Below the pieces are notes generated by a model, which had not been told where the DNA came from, ran no database searches, and saw nothing but the letters and a program-made list of their open reading frames with translations. Shown here in pieces: positions 40,723 through 50,446 of a DNA stretch of 64,000 nucleotides. Source of the DNA: Aureimonas pseudogalii (lineage in GTDB: Bacteria > Pseudomonadota > Alphaproteobacteria > Rhizobiales > Rhizobiaceae); contig NZ_JACIEK010000013.1 of assembly GCF_014196835.1 (NCBI RefSeq), positions 1-64,000 of the forward strand, in the 5' to 3' direction. The position numbers and the translations under genes are program-made. The stretch's first letter is position 1, and every line of letters starts with the position of its first letter.

Positions 40723-43071
40723 TCAGAGGAAGCTCTGCGGATCGACGTCGATCTGCACCTGCACGCTGCCGCGCGGGCGCGGCGCCCGTGCCGTCATCTC
40801 CCGCAGGAAAGACTGGATCGCCGCGCCGCGCCCGCCCTGCACGAGCAGCCGAAAGCGGTGGCGCCCGCGCAGGACGCCGAGCGGCGCCTCGGCGGGCCCG
40901 AGCACCTCGATGCCCTCCGCATCGGGGGCGGCGAGCCGCAGCTGACGCCCGTGTTCCTCGGCCTCGCGCCGCGTGTCGGCCGAGACGATGAGCGCTGCGA
41001 GCCGACCGAAGGGCGGCAGCCCGGCCCGCTCGCGCTCCATCGTCTCTCGTTCGTAGAAACGCTCGGGATCGCCCGCCTCGATCGCCCGCATCACCGGGTG
41101 CTCGGGGCAGTAGGTCTGGATCAGGCCTCGGCTGGCGCGTCCCGTGCGCCCGGCCCGGCCCGTCACCTGATGCAGCAGCTGGAAGGTGCGCTCGGCGGCG
41201 CGCGGGTCGCCGTTGGCGAGGCCGAGATCGGCGTCGATCGCGCCGACCAGCGTCATCAAGGGAAAATGGTGGCCCTTGGCCACTAGCTGCGTGCCGATGA
41301 CGATGTCGGCCTCCCCTTCCGCCACCGCGTCGAGTTCGCGCCGCAGCCGGCGCGCGCCGCCCGGCAGATCGGAGGAGAGAAGGATGGTGCGGGCCGCCGG
41401 AAAGCGCTCCAGCATCTCCTCGGCGATGCGCTCGACGCCCGGCCCGCAGGCGGCGAGATGGTCGAGCGTGCCGCAGGCGGGACACGCCCCGGGCCGGCGC
41501 TCGGCATGGCCGCAATGGTGGCATTGCAGCGTGCCGCGCAGCCGGTGATCGACGAGCCAGGTCGAGCATTGCGGGCACTGGAAGCGATGGCCGCAGACGC
41601 GGCAGAGCGTCAACGGCGCGTAGCCGCGACGGTTGAGGAAGAGCAGCGCCTGCTCGCCGCGCGCCACCGTCTCCTCGATCGCCGTGAGCAGCACCGGGGA
41701 GACGAAGGAGCCGCGCGCCGGCGGATGGCGGCGCATGTCGACGAGGCTGAGCGTTGGCAGCGCGGCGGCGGCGTAGCGCGCATCCAGCGTCACGTGGGAA
41801 TAGCGACCGGAGCGCGCGTTGACGCGGGTTTCCAGCGAGGGCGTGGCGGAGGCGAGAATGGCGGGAAAGCCGCCGCCGCGCGCACGCACCACCGCCATGT
41901 CGCGGGCGTGGTAGAAGGTGCGGTCCTCCTGCTTGTAGGCGGGGTCGTGCTCCTCGTCGACCACCACGAGCCCGAGCTTGGCGAAGGGCAGGAACAGCGC
42001 CGAGCGCGCGCCGGCGACCACCCGCACCCGCCCCTCCGCCACCTGCCGCCACACCCGCTCGCGGGTGCGCGGCGCGACGTCGGAATGCCATTGCGCGGGC
42101 GGCGCGCCGAAGCGCGCTTCGAAGCGGTCGATGAAGGACTGCGTCAACGCGATCTCGGGCAGGAGGATCAGCACCTGCCGTCCCGCGTCCAGCGCGCGCG
42201 CCACCGCCTCGAAATAGACCTCCGTCTTGCCCGAGCCGGTGACGCCCTCGAGGAGGCTGACGGAGAAGCCGCCGGCCTCCACCCGCGCGGCGAGCTCGGC
42301 CGCTGCCGCGCCCTGATTCGGGCTGAGGTCGGCGCGCGCGTGGGCGGTGTCGGGCGCCGGCACCACCGGGTGCGGTGGCAGGCGCACCGGATCGAACGCG
42401 CCGGCGCGGATCAGCCCGTCCACCACCGACGCCGTGACGCCCGCCGCACCCGCCAGACCCGAACGCGTCCAGTCCTCGCCTCCCGCAGCGGTCTCGACGA
42501 CGCGCAGGCGCGCCGGGGTCATCCGCTCCGGCCGTCCACCGGTCAGCCGCAACCCGTCGATCATCGGCTCGGGATCGAAGGCCACGGGGGCGCGCAGTGC
42601 CATGCGCACCACCAGTCCCGGCGGCGAGAGCGTGTAGTCGGCCACCCAGTCGACGAAGCGGCGCATCGGGCCGTCGAGCGGCGGACAGTCGAAGACGTGG
42701 GTGATCTCGCGCAGCTTGCGTGCGTCCACGACGTCGCTCTCGCCCTCCCAAACGACGCCGGCCACTTGCCGAGGCCCGAGCGGCACCTGCACGATCGAGC
42801 CGGGCTCGACGTGCATGCCTTCGGGAACGCGGTAGGAATAGGGCCGCTCGCTCGGCACCGGCACGAGCACCGGCACCACGCGCCCGGCCTCGGCGCCGGG
42901 CCGGCGGGCCGGCGGCACGTCGCCGAAGAGGAGGCGGGAGGAGGCTCCCGCGGGCGTGGCTTTGGTCAAATGCGTCTCGGGCTGGATGGCATGCGATCGA
43001 CCGGCAGGCGGCGAGCGCGCAGGTCGGCAGGGTTCCGTCCTTAGATGGGATCGCCGGCCGCTGCAAAACAC
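40723..43071 (-). CDS. priA: Primosomal protein N' (replication restart helicase PriA)
   Basis: Up to 782 residues. Clear homology begins at VVPVLVPVPSERPYSYRVPE (about residue 65), so the true start is probably further in than 43071; a TTG at about 42969 (LTKATPAG) is an option and no ATG with a good ribosome site is seen between. Helicase motifs: GVTGSGKTEVYF, VVDEEHDPAYKQ, and a zinc-binding segment with eight Cys (CRVCGHRFQCPQCSTW, CHHCGH, CPACG). It restarts stalled forks. The C-terminal RFRLLVQG end is normal. Confidence 0.93.
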   Translation of the reverse strand: MFCSGRRSHLRTEPCRPARSPPAGRSHAIQPETHLTKATPAGASSRLLFGDVPPARRPGAEAGRVVPVLVPVPSERPYSYRVPEGMHVEPGSIVQVPLGPRQVAGVVWEGESDVVDARKLREITHVFDCPPLDGPMRRFVDWVADYTLSPPGLVVRMALRAPVAFDPEPMIDGLRLTGGRPERMTPARLRVVETAAGGEDWTRSGLAGAAGVTASVVDGLIRAGAFDPVRLPPHPVVPAPDTAHARADLSPNQGAAAAELAARVEAGGFSVSLLEGVTGSGKTEVYFEAVARALDAGRQVLILLPEIALTQSFIDRFEARFGAPPAQWHSDVAPRTRERVWRQVAEGRVRVVAGARSALFLPFAKLGLVVVDEEHDPAYKQEDRTFYHARDMAVVRARGGGFPAILASATPSLETRVNARSGRYSHVTLDARYAAAALPTLSLVDMRRHPPARGSFVSPVLLTAIEETVARGEQALLFLNRRGYAPLTLCRVCGHRFQCPQCSTWLVDHRLRGTLQCHHCGHAERRPGACPACGTLDHLAACGPGVERIAEEMLERFPAARTILLSSDLPGGARRLRRELDAVAEGEADIVIGTQLVAKGHHFPLMTLVGAIDADLGLANGDPRAAERTFQLLHQVTGRAGRTGRASRGLIQTYCPEHPVMRAIEAGDPERFYERETMERERAGLPPFGRLAALIVSADTRREAEEHGRQLRLAAPDAEGIEVLGPAEAPLGVLRGRHRFRLLVQGGRGAAIQSFLREMTARAPRPRGSVQVQIDVDPQSFL

Positions 43072-43222
43072 CCGGTGGGTGCGAGAGGCGGCGCGGCGGG
43101 CTCCAAGACTCCGCCATGCGGACGGGAAGCGCCAAGCCTATCGCCGCCCGCCCGCGTTCCGCTACCCTCGCCGTGCCGCCCGAGAGACCGGCTCCGGCGC
43201 CCGTCCAACGGAGACCCCCATC

Positions 43223-43948
43223 ATGACGACACCCCTCCCCTCCGCCGACGCCAAGGTCGCTCTCGTGGTCGGCGGCGGCAGCGGCCTCGGCGCTGCGGCC
43301 GCCCGTGCGCTCGCCACCGAGGGCTTCCGCGTCGCCATCTTCTCGTCGTCGGGCCGGGGCGAGGCGCTGGCGGCCGAGCTTGGGGGCTTCGGGATGACCG
43401 GCTCCAACCTCGTTCCCGCCGATCTCGAACGCTTCGTCGCCGGTGCGCTCGATCGCTTCGGGCGGATCGACGCCGTGGTCTCCTCGGCCGGTCACGGGCC
43501 GAAGGGGCCGGTGCTGGACATCACCGACGAGGACTGGCACCGCGCGATGGAGTTCTACCTCCTCAACGTCGTGCGCATCGCCCGTCTGGTCACGCCGATC
43601 ATGCAGGGCGCAGGCCGGGGCGGATCGTTCGTCAACGTCTCCACCTACGCGGCCTTCGAGCCGGAAGCCGACTTCCCGACCTCCGGCGTCTTCCGCGCGG
43701 GCCTCGCCTCCTTCGCCAAGCTTTTCGCCGACCAATACGGCGCGGAAGGGCTGCGGATGAACAACGTCCTGCCCGGCTTCATCGACAGCCTGCCCAAAAA
43801 GGAAGAGCGGCGCGGTCGTATTCCCATGGGCCGATACGGCCGAGCGGACGAGGTGGCCGACCTCATCGCCTTCCTCGCGGGAGATCGCAGCACCTACATC
43901 ACCGGCCAGAACATCCGCATCGACGGCGGCATCACGCGCTCGGTCTGA
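43223..43948 (+). CDS. SDR-fold protein lacking the catalytic Tyr/Lys
   Basis: A 241-residue short-chain dehydrogenase-fold protein with the cofactor motif GGGSGLGAAAARALA near the N-terminus and SSAGHG. Where active SDRs have YxxxK the sequence reads FPTSGVFRAGLASFAK, placing Ser and Arg at the Tyr and Lys positions, while the preceding catalytic Ser (NVSTY) is kept. The end NNVLPGFIDSLPK and ITGQNIRIDGGITRSV is standard. I recall similar FPTSxVFRAG proteins in related bacteria, so the change is probably a family trait, not damage. Activity is uncertain. ATG 43223 follows GGAGA. Confidence 0.85.
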   Translation: MTTPLPSADAKVALVVGGGSGLGAAAARALATEGFRVAIFSSSGRGEALAAELGGFGMTGSNLVPADLERFVAGALDRFGRIDAVVSSAGHGPKGPVLDITDEDWHRAMEFYLLNVVRIARLVTPIMQGAGRGGSFVNVSTYAAFEPEADFPTSGVFRAGLASFAKLFADQYGAEGLRMNNVLPGFIDSLPKKEERRGRIPMGRYGRADEVADLIAFLAGDRSTYITGQNIRIDGGITRSV

Positions 43949-43982
43949 CCTAACCCACGCATGACGAGACAAGACCTCTAAT

Positions 43983-44018
43983 GAAGAAGGGGCAGCTCGC
44001 GAGAGCCGCCCCTTCTTC
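43983..44018. terminator. Bidirectional terminator between the SDR gene and dps
   Basis: GAAGAAGGGGC (43983-43993) and GCCCCTTCTTC (44008-44018) form a perfect 11-bp stem with a 14-base loop between two convergent genes. The A/T-rich stem ends provide short T tracts in both directions. Confidence 0.75.
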
Positions 44019-44039
44019 AGATCCGACAGACGCCCCGAT

Positions 44040-44543
44040 TCAGGCGCGCTGGAAATGGCTTTCGAGGAAGTAGAGCGACTTGTCGATGCCGCGGGCCACC
44101 TCGGTGAAGAGATCGGCGGTCAGGTCGTCGCCGGCTTCGTCCGACTCGGACACCGCCTCGCGCAGCGCGCCGCCCCACTTTGCGTAGTTGTCGGCGAGGC
44201 GCTTCAGGTGATCCATCGAATCCACCATGTCGAGCGGATAGGGATCGAGGATCGAGGCCTCGGCCGAAGCCTGCACCGTGCCGCGAGCCTGCCCGCCCAG
44301 CGCCGTCAGGCGCTCCGCGATCGTGTCGACATAGCCCTCGGCCTCTTCGTGCAGACGGTCGAAGAGCAGGTGCACGCCGATGAAGTTGGAGCCCTTGACG
44401 TTCCAATGCGCCTGCTTGGCGGAGTAGCTGAGGTCGATCGACGAGGCGAGATGAACCTGGAGCAGTTCGATCATCGAGGCCCTCAGGTTCTCGTTCATCG
44501 AGTTCTTGGTGGGATGGATCTGGGTCTTGCCCTGCTTCGACAT
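44040..44543 (-). CDS. dps: Dps-family DNA-protecting ferritin-like protein
   Basis: A 167-residue protein. ATG 44543 follows AGGAG. Dps motifs: LLQVHLASSIDLSYSAKQAH, WNVKGSNFIGVHLLFDRLHE with the ferroxidase His and acidic residues, and C-terminal TADLFTEVARGIDKSLYFLE SHFQ. It oxidises and stores iron and shields DNA in stress. Lies convergent to the SDR gene across a terminator. Confidence 0.95.
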   Translation of the reverse strand: MSKQGKTQIHPTKNSMNENLRASMIELLQVHLASSIDLSYSAKQAHWNVKGSNFIGVHLLFDRLHEEAEGYVDTIAERLTALGGQARGTVQASAEASILDPYPLDMVDSMDHLKRLADNYAKWGGALREAVSESDEAGDDLTADLFTEVARGIDKSLYFLESHFQRA

Positions 44544-44682
44544 CGAAGGCTCCTGCGAAAATTCCGTGCGGGGGCCGGCGCTCACGCCGCACCGGCATCA
44601 TGACGGAAGAAGTGCGGAGACGCCCGTTGGTTCCGGGGGCTCCCCTGTCTTTCGCGAGGAAGCGACGCCCTGTCGCCCCACG

Positions 44683-45306
44683 TCAGCTATGAGCTGGCTT
44701 CATGCCCATCTGCGCCTTGTCGCCCCAGACCGCGCGAACGGCGCGGTCGCGTCCGCAGCCCATGCGGTAGCGGTTGTAGTGGTCGGGGTTCTTGCGCGCG
44801 TAGTCCTGGTGGTAGTCCTCGCCCGGATAGAAGGTCGCGGCGGGCAGGATCTTCGTGGCGACGTCCTGCTCGAGATCGGCAGCCACCGCCGTCTTGCTGG
44901 CCTTCACGGCCTTGCGCTGTGTCTCGTCCATCGGGAAGATCGCGGTGCGATAGGAATCGCCGCGATCGCAGAACTGGCCGCCCGCATCGGTCGGGTCGAT
45001 CGAATGCCAATAGGCCGAGAGCAACTGGTCGTAGGAGATGACAGCGGGGTCGAACGTCACCTTCACGGCCTCGTAATGGCCGGTGCGCTCGGTCACCACG
45101 TCCTGATAGGTGGGGTTGGCCAGCGTGCCGCCGATATAGCCGGAGGTGGTGGAGGTCACGCCCTCGACCCGGTCGAGATCGGTCTCCATCGACCAGAAGC
45201 AGCCGCCGGCGAAGATCGCCTCATCGGCCTGCGCGGCCACGGGCGCGAGCGATGCCAAGAGGCCGAGCGCCACGACGCCCGGCTGGAGGAATGAGGATCG
45301 CATCAT
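44683..45306 (-). CDS. msrA: Peptide methionine sulfoxide reductase MsrA, exported
   Basis: A 207-residue protein. The catalytic motif is AIFAGGCFWSMETDLDRVEG, with GYIGGTLANPTYQDV and TEVVFDP-like VKVTFDPAVISYDQLL. The C-terminus has YPGEDYHQDY and a late Cys (GCGRD) that can act as resolving residue. A signal peptide (MMRSSFLQPGVVALGLLASL then APVAAQA) directs it to the periplasm, where it repairs oxidised methionines. ATG 45306 follows GGAGC. Confidence 0.94.
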   Translation of the reverse strand: MMRSSFLQPGVVALGLLASLAPVAAQADEAIFAGGCFWSMETDLDRVEGVTSTTSGYIGGTLANPTYQDVVTERTGHYEAVKVTFDPAVISYDQLLSAYWHSIDPTDAGGQFCDRGDSYRTAIFPMDETQRKAVKASKTAVAADLEQDVATKILPAATFYPGEDYHQDYARKNPDHYNRYRMGCGRDRAVRAVWGDKAQMGMKPAHS

Positions 45307-45399
45307 CGAACAAGCTCCGTCGTCTTCGTGCTGCCCCTTATACGAGGCGGGCATCGCGGCGGATGCAAGGCGTGCCGACGAAACGATCGCGCGAAAGCC

Positions 45400-46179
45400 T
45401 CAGACCCGGCGCTCGACCATCATCTTCTTGATTTCGGCGATGGCCTTGGCGGGGTTCAGGCCCTTGGGGCAGGTCTGCGTGCAGTTCATGATCGTGTGGC
45501 AGCGATAGAGGCGGAACGGGTCCTCCAACTGGTCCAGCCGGTCGCCGGTCGCCTCGTCTCTGGAGTCGATCAGCCAGCGATAGGCCTGCAGCAGCACGGC
45601 GGGGCCGAGATAGCGGTCGCCGTTCCACCAGTAGCTCGGGCACGAGGTCTGGCAGCAGAAGCAGAGGATGCACTCGTAGAGCCCGTCGAGCTTCTCGCGG
45701 TCGGCATGGCTCTGGCGCCATTCCTTCTCGGGCTCGGGCGTCTCGGTCTGCAGCCAGGGCTCGATGGAACGCAGCTGCGCGTAGGGCACGGTGAGATCGG
45801 GCACGAGGTCCTTGATCACCGGCATGTGCGGCAGCGGATAGACCTTCACCGCACCCTTCACCTCGTCCATGCCCTTGGTGCAGGCGAGCGTGTTGGAGCC
45901 GTCGATGTTCATGGCGCAGGAGCCGCAGATGCCCTCGCGGCAGGAACGGCGCAGCGTCAGCGTCGAATCGACGTTGTTCTTGATCCAGAGCAGCGCGTCG
46001 AGCACCATCGGGCCGCAATCGTCGGTGTCGACGTAGAACGTGTCGACCGTCGGGTTCTGTCCGTCGTCGGGCGACCAGCGGTAGATGCCGAACTCGCGCA
46101 CGGTCTTGGCCCCCGCCGGCTTCGGCCAGATCTTGCCCTTGCCGATCACGGAGTTCTTGGGAAGGCTGAGTTCCACCAT
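45400..46179 (-). CDS. sdhB: Succinate dehydrogenase iron-sulfur subunit
   Basis: A 259-residue subunit with all three clusters: [20 protein letters not shown] then C for the 2Fe-2S centre, [16 protein letters not shown] for 4Fe-4S and [17 protein letters not shown] for 3Fe-4S. It passes electrons from SdhA to the membrane quinone. It is separated from sdhCDA by a terminator and an unrelated gene. Confidence 0.98.
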   Translation of the reverse strand: MVELSLPKNSVIGKGKIWPKPAGAKTVREFGIYRWSPDDGQNPTVDTFYVDTDDCGPMVLDALLWIKNNVDSTLTLRRSCREGICGSCAMNIDGSNTLACTKGMDEVKGAVKVYPLPHMPVIKDLVPDLTVPYAQLRSIEPWLQTETPEPEKEWRQSHADREKLDGLYECILCFCCQTSCPSYWWNGDRYLGPAVLLQAYRWLIDSRDEATGDRLDQLEDPFRLYRCHTIMNCTQTCPKGLNPAKAIAEIKKMMVERRV

Positions 46180-46345
46180 CTGCGGGGTCCCTGCGAAGAT
46201 GCGTCTTTAGAATGGGGCTAAACCGAAACCCGATGCGGCGCAACATGGCGAACCCGCGCGGGCGGGGTTCAACCGATTGTAAGCTCGCGCCGGACTTGCG
46301 CGGCATCGTCGCACCCCGCCCGGCGTCGGCGGGCTCGAGCTCGGT

Positions 46346-47512
46346 TCACGGCTGAACGATCACCGGAAAGCGCCCGAAGCGCTCGCGCTTCTCGTCCTCG
46401 GCGGCGATCTCCTCCTCGACCCCGGCGCGCGTACCCGCCGCCGCCAGCCCGGTCTCCTCCGCGTGGCGCGCGGCGTCGCGCAGCGTCCGACCAAGCGTCG
46501 TCGGCACGCCCATCGCCTCGATGCGCTTCAACTCGGCCTCGACGATCCCCGCGGCGTGGCCCTTCGGACGCACGTCGTGAATGTGCACGGCCAACACCCG
46601 GCCGGGATGGCGCTCCACAGCCGCGGCATAGACGCTGGCGTCCTTCTGGCCGCTGTCGCCGATCAGCACGAAGCGCAAGTTCGGATAATCGGCCAGCAAC
46701 TTGTCGATCATCACGTCCTTGTGGCCGCGATGGCGCCGCAGCAGCCAGCCGAGCGCGTCGTCCGAGAGCGAGCGCAGCAGCATCGGCCCGAGCGGAATGG
46801 CCTTCTGCGCCATGAAGCGCTCGAAAATGTCGGAGAGGTTGCGCGGGCTGGAGGAGACGTAGAAGACCGGGTTCGTCTCCGGCCCGGCCTCGCCCGCGCA
46901 GAGCGCCTGGTAGAAGCGCGAGACGCCGGGAAAGGCGGCACGCGCCTCTGGCGAGTTGGCGGTGACGATGCGCCAGTGCCGCAGCATCTTGAAGGCGCCG
47001 GTGTGGATGATCGTGTCGTCGATGTCGGAGATGATTCCAAAGCGCGCGCGCGGCGAGACGAGGCGCGCCTGGCCTTCCACCCGCACTGCGTCGAACCGGT
47101 AGCCCGCCGCCGTCTCGAGGGTGAAGTCGATCGGCGCCCACGGGCCGTCGGCCTCCGCCGCGGCGAACCCCTCCACCTCGACCCGGAAATAGCCGTTGGT
47201 GTCGCTCACCGCCTCGCCGGAGCGGCCGAGCCCGCGCCAAGCGATGCGCGCGCCGCCGATCTCGTCGGTCTCGTAGCGCTTGAAGGTCAGCCAGAGATTG
47301 CGGATCACCGAATTGGAATGGGGCGCGTCGAAGACGCCCTCATCCTCCAGCACCCGGCCCAGCATGGTCAGTTTGCCGCCGGCGACAAACCCGGGATAAA
47401 CGACGAGCGTCGGCCGCTCGGTCAAGCGCAGCGCCTGCTTGGCGGCGAAGCGCAGGATGCGGCTGCGCTTGAGGAGTTTGCGGCCGAACGTGCGCAGCGG
47501 TTCCGGTTTCAT
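46346..47512 (-). CDS. DUF2183 (App1-like phosphatase) domain protein
   Basis: About 388 residues. ATG 47512 (MKPEPLRTFGRKLLKR) is chosen as the first start within coding-like sequence; the upstream ATG at 47563 overlaps the terminator after sdhA. The phosphatase motif is RFGIISDIDDTIIHTGAFKM, followed by FYVSSSPRNLSDIFERFM and FVLIGDSGQKDASVYA, the HAD-like set of DUF2183, a domain found in yeast phosphatidate phosphatase App1. A role in lipid phosphate removal is inference. It sits oddly between sdhA and sdhB. Confidence 0.85.
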   Translation of the reverse strand: MKPEPLRTFGRKLLKRSRILRFAAKQALRLTERPTLVVYPGFVAGGKLTMLGRVLEDEGVFDAPHSNSVIRNLWLTFKRYETDEIGGARIAWRGLGRSGEAVSDTNGYFRVEVEGFAAAEADGPWAPIDFTLETAAGYRFDAVRVEGQARLVSPRARFGIISDIDDTIIHTGAFKMLRHWRIVTANSPEARAAFPGVSRFYQALCAGEAGPETNPVFYVSSSPRNLSDIFERFMAQKAIPLGPMLLRSLSDDALGWLLRRHRGHKDVMIDKLLADYPNLRFVLIGDSGQKDASVYAAAVERHPGRVLAVHIHDVRPKGHAAGIVEAELKRIEAMGVPTTLGRTLRDAARHAEETGLAAAGTRAGVEEEIAAEDEKRERFGRFPVIVQP

Positions 47513-47564
47513 CCGATCGCAAATAGCAAAGCCGACAGGGATGGGAAAGACATCGCGCCCCATG

Positions 47565-47598
47565 AGAAAAGGGCGACTTCTCCGGGAAGCCGCCCTTG
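47565..47598 (-). terminator. Terminator after sdhA
   Basis: Read on the minus strand, AAGGGCGGCTT and its partner around AGTCGCCCTT form a stem of at least 7 perfect pairs (AAGGGCG/CGCCCTT) with a short loop, followed by TTCTC. It lies about 32 bases beyond the sdhA stop and before the DUF2183 gene. Confidence 0.7.
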
Positions 47599-47629
47599 GG
47601 TCACTCGTGCCGACCGACCCTGCGCCGGA

Positions 47630-49477
47630 TCAATACACCCGCTTCTTCGGCTGGATGTACTCGATCTCGTTCGACATCGTGTAGGTATGCACCGGGCGGT
47701 CCTCCAGCGTCACGGTCTTGGCCACCGTGTCGGCGAAGGAGAGCGTGTGCTTCATCCAGTTGGCGTCGTCGCGATCGGGGAAGTCCTCACGGGCATGGGC
47801 GCCGCGCGATTCCTGCCGGGCGAGCGCCGAGTCCATCGTCACCACCGCCTGTGCGATGAGATTGTCATATTCGAGCGTCTCGATGAGATCGGTGTTCCAG
47901 ATCAGCGAGCGGTCGGTGACACGTACGTCATCGGAGCCCTGCCAGACCTGGTGGATCTTCTGGTGGCCCTCCTCCAGAATCTCGCCGGTGCGGAACACCG
48001 CACAGTTGGACTGCATGGTGCGCTGCATGTTGTCGCGAAGCTCGGCCGTGCCGGTGGAGCCCTTGGCGTAGCGGAAGCGGTCGAGGCGCGCGAGCGAGTT
48101 CTCGCCGGCGTCCTTCGGCATCGGCGCGTGGCCCTCGCCCGCCGTCACCGTCTCGGCGCAGCGCAGGCCCGCCGCGCGGCCGAACACCACGAGATCGATC
48201 AGCGAGTTGGAGCCGAGCCGGTTGGCGCCGTGGACGGACACGCAGGCCGCCTCGCCCACCGCCATCAGGCCGGGCACCACCGTGTCGGCATTGCCGTTCT
48301 GCTTGGTCAGAACCTCGCCGTGATAGTTCGTGGGGATGCCGCCCATGTTGTAGTGGACGGTCGGCAGAACCGGGATCGGCTCCTTGGTCACGTCGACGCC
48401 GGCGAAGATGCGCGCGGACTCGGAGATGCCGGGCAGGCGCTCGTGCAGGATCTTCGGGTCCAGATGGTCGAGATGCAGGAAGATGTGGTCCTTGCCCTTG
48501 CCGACGCCCCGCCCGTCGCGGATCTCCATCGTCATCGAGCGCGAGACGACGTCACGCGAGGCGAGATCCTTGGCGGACGGTGCGTAGCGCTCCATGAAGC
48601 GCTCCCCTTCCGAATTGGTGAGGTAGCCTCCCTCGCCGCGTGCGCCCTCGGTGATGAGGCAGCCCGCGCCGTAGATGCCGGTCGGGTGGAACTGCACGAA
48701 CTCCATGTCCTGCAGCGGCAGGCCGGCGCGCAGCACCATGGCGTTGCCGTCGCCGGTGCAGGTGTGGGCCGAGGTGGCCGAGAAATAGGCGCGGCCGTAG
48801 CCGCCGGTGGCGAGAATCGTCTTCTTGGCCTGAAAGCGGTGGATCGAGCCGTCGTCCATGTTGAGCGCCACGACGCCGCGGCAGGCGCCGTCCTCGTCCA
48901 TGATCAGGTCGATCGCGAAATACTCGATGAAGAATTCCGACGAGTAGCGCAGCGACTGACCGTAGAGCGTGTGCAGGATGGCGTGGCCGGTGCGGTCGGC
49001 GGCGGCGCAGGTGCGCTGCGCCGGCGGGCCGTTGCCGAAGTCGGTGGTCATGCCGCCGAAGGGGCGCTGGTAGATCTTGCCGTCCACGGTGCGCGAGAAG
49101 GGCACGCCGAAATGCTCGAGCTCGTAGACGGCCTTCGGCGCCTCGCGCACCAGATATTCGATGGCGTCCTGGTCGCCCAACCAGTCCGACCCCTTCACGG
49201 TGTCGTACATGTGCCAGCGCCAGTTGTCCTCGCCCATGTTGCCGAGCGAGGCGGCGACGCCGCCCTGCGCGGCCACCGTGTGCGAGCGGGTCGGAAAGAC
49301 CTTGGTGATGCAGGCGGTCTTCAGGCCGGCCTGCGCCGCGCCGAGCGTGGCGCGAAGGCCGGCGCCCCCGGCGCCCACCACGACGACGTCGAACGTGTGG
49401 TCGACGAACTGGTAGGCTTTCCCGTTCTGGGCGGGACCGGTCTGCGAGGCCGTGCGATGGGGCTGGGCAGTGGCCAT
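47630..49477 (-). CDS. sdhA: Succinate dehydrogenase flavoprotein subunit
   Basis: A 615-residue subunit with FAD-binding [20 protein letters not shown], the covalent-FAD His in [20 protein letters not shown], and late [20 protein letters not shown]. It oxidises succinate to fumarate. It lies 5 bases after sdhD and ends before a terminator. Confidence 0.99.
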   Translation of the reverse strand: MATAQPHRTASQTGPAQNGKAYQFVDHTFDVVVVGAGGAGLRATLGAAQAGLKTACITKVFPTRSHTVAAQGGVAASLGNMGEDNWRWHMYDTVKGSDWLGDQDAIEYLVREAPKAVYELEHFGVPFSRTVDGKIYQRPFGGMTTDFGNGPPAQRTCAAADRTGHAILHTLYGQSLRYSSEFFIEYFAIDLIMDEDGACRGVVALNMDDGSIHRFQAKKTILATGGYGRAYFSATSAHTCTGDGNAMVLRAGLPLQDMEFVQFHPTGIYGAGCLITEGARGEGGYLTNSEGERFMERYAPSAKDLASRDVVSRSMTMEIRDGRGVGKGKDHIFLHLDHLDPKILHERLPGISESARIFAGVDVTKEPIPVLPTVHYNMGGIPTNYHGEVLTKQNGNADTVVPGLMAVGEAACVSVHGANRLGSNSLIDLVVFGRAAGLRCAETVTAGEGHAPMPKDAGENSLARLDRFRYAKGSTGTAELRDNMQRTMQSNCAVFRTGEILEEGHQKIHQVWQGSDDVRVTDRSLIWNTDLIETLEYDNLIAQAVVTMDSALARQESRGAHAREDFPDRDDANWMKHTLSFADTVAKTVTLEDRPVHTYTMSNEIEYIQPKKRVY

Positions 49478-49482
49478 GATCT

Positions 49483-49860
49483 TCAGGCTCCGAAGCTCAT
49501 CTTGACGATCGCGAAGACGCAGGCCGCGGCGACGAGGATCGCGAAGAAATTGTTGGCGATGGCGAGCGCGACGCGGGCTCCGCCATGGACGTAGTCCTCG
49601 ATGATCGTCTGCATGCCGAGCCGCATGTGGATCGTCGCGGCGATCACCACCAGCGCCATCACGAGGCCGACGATCGGGTTGGCGAAGGCCGCCCGGACCG
49701 CGTCGTAGGGCTCGTCGTGCAGCGCCACCAGCAGCACCACGAAGAACGAGATGAGGAAGAGGTTGGCGACGGCGGTGAGCCGCTGCATCCAGAAATGGCC
49801 GGTGCCCTCGCGGGCGGAACCCAGGCCCCGGACGCGGCCGAGCGGCGTTCTCATGTCCAT
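49483..49860 (-). CDS. sdhD: Succinate dehydrogenase membrane anchor subunit
   Basis: A 125-residue protein with three transmembrane helices ([58 protein letters not shown]). [20 protein letters not shown] is the usual N-terminus, and the late [17 protein letters not shown] carries the heme/quinone-site residues. ATG 49860 follows AGGAGG. Confidence 0.96.
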   Translation of the reverse strand: MDMRTPLGRVRGLGSAREGTGHFWMQRLTAVANLFLISFFVVLLVALHDEPYDAVRAAFANPIVGLVMALVVIAATIHMRLGMQTIIEDYVHGGARVALAIANNFFAILVAAACVFAIVKMSFGA

Positions 49861-49871
49861 GACGGACCTCC

Positions 49872-50261
49872 TCAGAAGACGATGACGGCGAGCCAGAGCA
49901 GCACTGTGCCGATGAGCGAGGCGACCAGCGTGCCGATGGCTAACTTGGTGGAGGTCTCCTTCTCCAGCCCCGTGCCGGTATCCCACACGAGATGGCGGAT
50001 GCCGCCGGCCATGTGGTGCAGCAGTGCCCAGGAATAGCCGAAGAGGATCAGCCGCCCGATGATCGAGCCGAAGAAGCCCGACGCGTAGGAGAAGGCGACC
50101 GGGCCGCTCGCCGCCGCCACCAGCCACCAGACCACGAGCGCGGTGCCGACATAGAGCGCAGCTCCGGTGATGCGGTGGAGGATCGACATCGCCATGGTCG
50201 GCCGGAAGCGGTAGACCGTGAGATGCGGCGACAGCGGTCGGGCGGATTTGATCTCGGACAA
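49872..50261 (-). CDS. sdhC: Succinate dehydrogenase cytochrome b556 subunit
   Basis: A 129-residue membrane subunit: [26 protein letters not shown] is the SdhC signature, and [20 protein letters not shown] contains the heme-ligand His. First gene of the sdhCDA transcript; the ribosome site and promoter lie in the 185-base gap before the GNAT gene. Confidence 0.97.
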   Translation of the reverse strand: MSEIKSARPLSPHLTVYRFRPTMAMSILHRITGAALYVGTALVVWWLVAAASGPVAFSYASGFFGSIIGRLILFGYSWALLHHMAGGIRHLVWDTGTGLEKETSTKLAIGTLVASLIGTVLLWLAVIVF

Positions 50262-50446
50262 GGACGACTCCCCAAGCGGTCGCGAATCGATGCCGCCACG
50301 AAGCGGCTCGTCGTGCTGCAGCGCGGCTGGAAGCCCTCTAAAAGACCTCTCCGCCCCGCGAAATCAAGCGTCGGACCCGGCCTTTCCGCGGCGCGCCCGG
50401 CCCAAACCGATTGAATGGCGTTTGGCCGCAGCCCGAACGCGCGGAA

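Noticed and set aside
40682-43972. A 1096-codon minus-strand frame covering priA and the SDR region
   Set aside because: It is out of frame with priA and low in complexity; priA motifs are in the frame ending at 40723.
46463-49594. A 1043-codon frame opposite sdhA and the DUF2183 gene
   Set aside because: Antisense shadow of sdhA (all flavoprotein motifs are on the minus strand).
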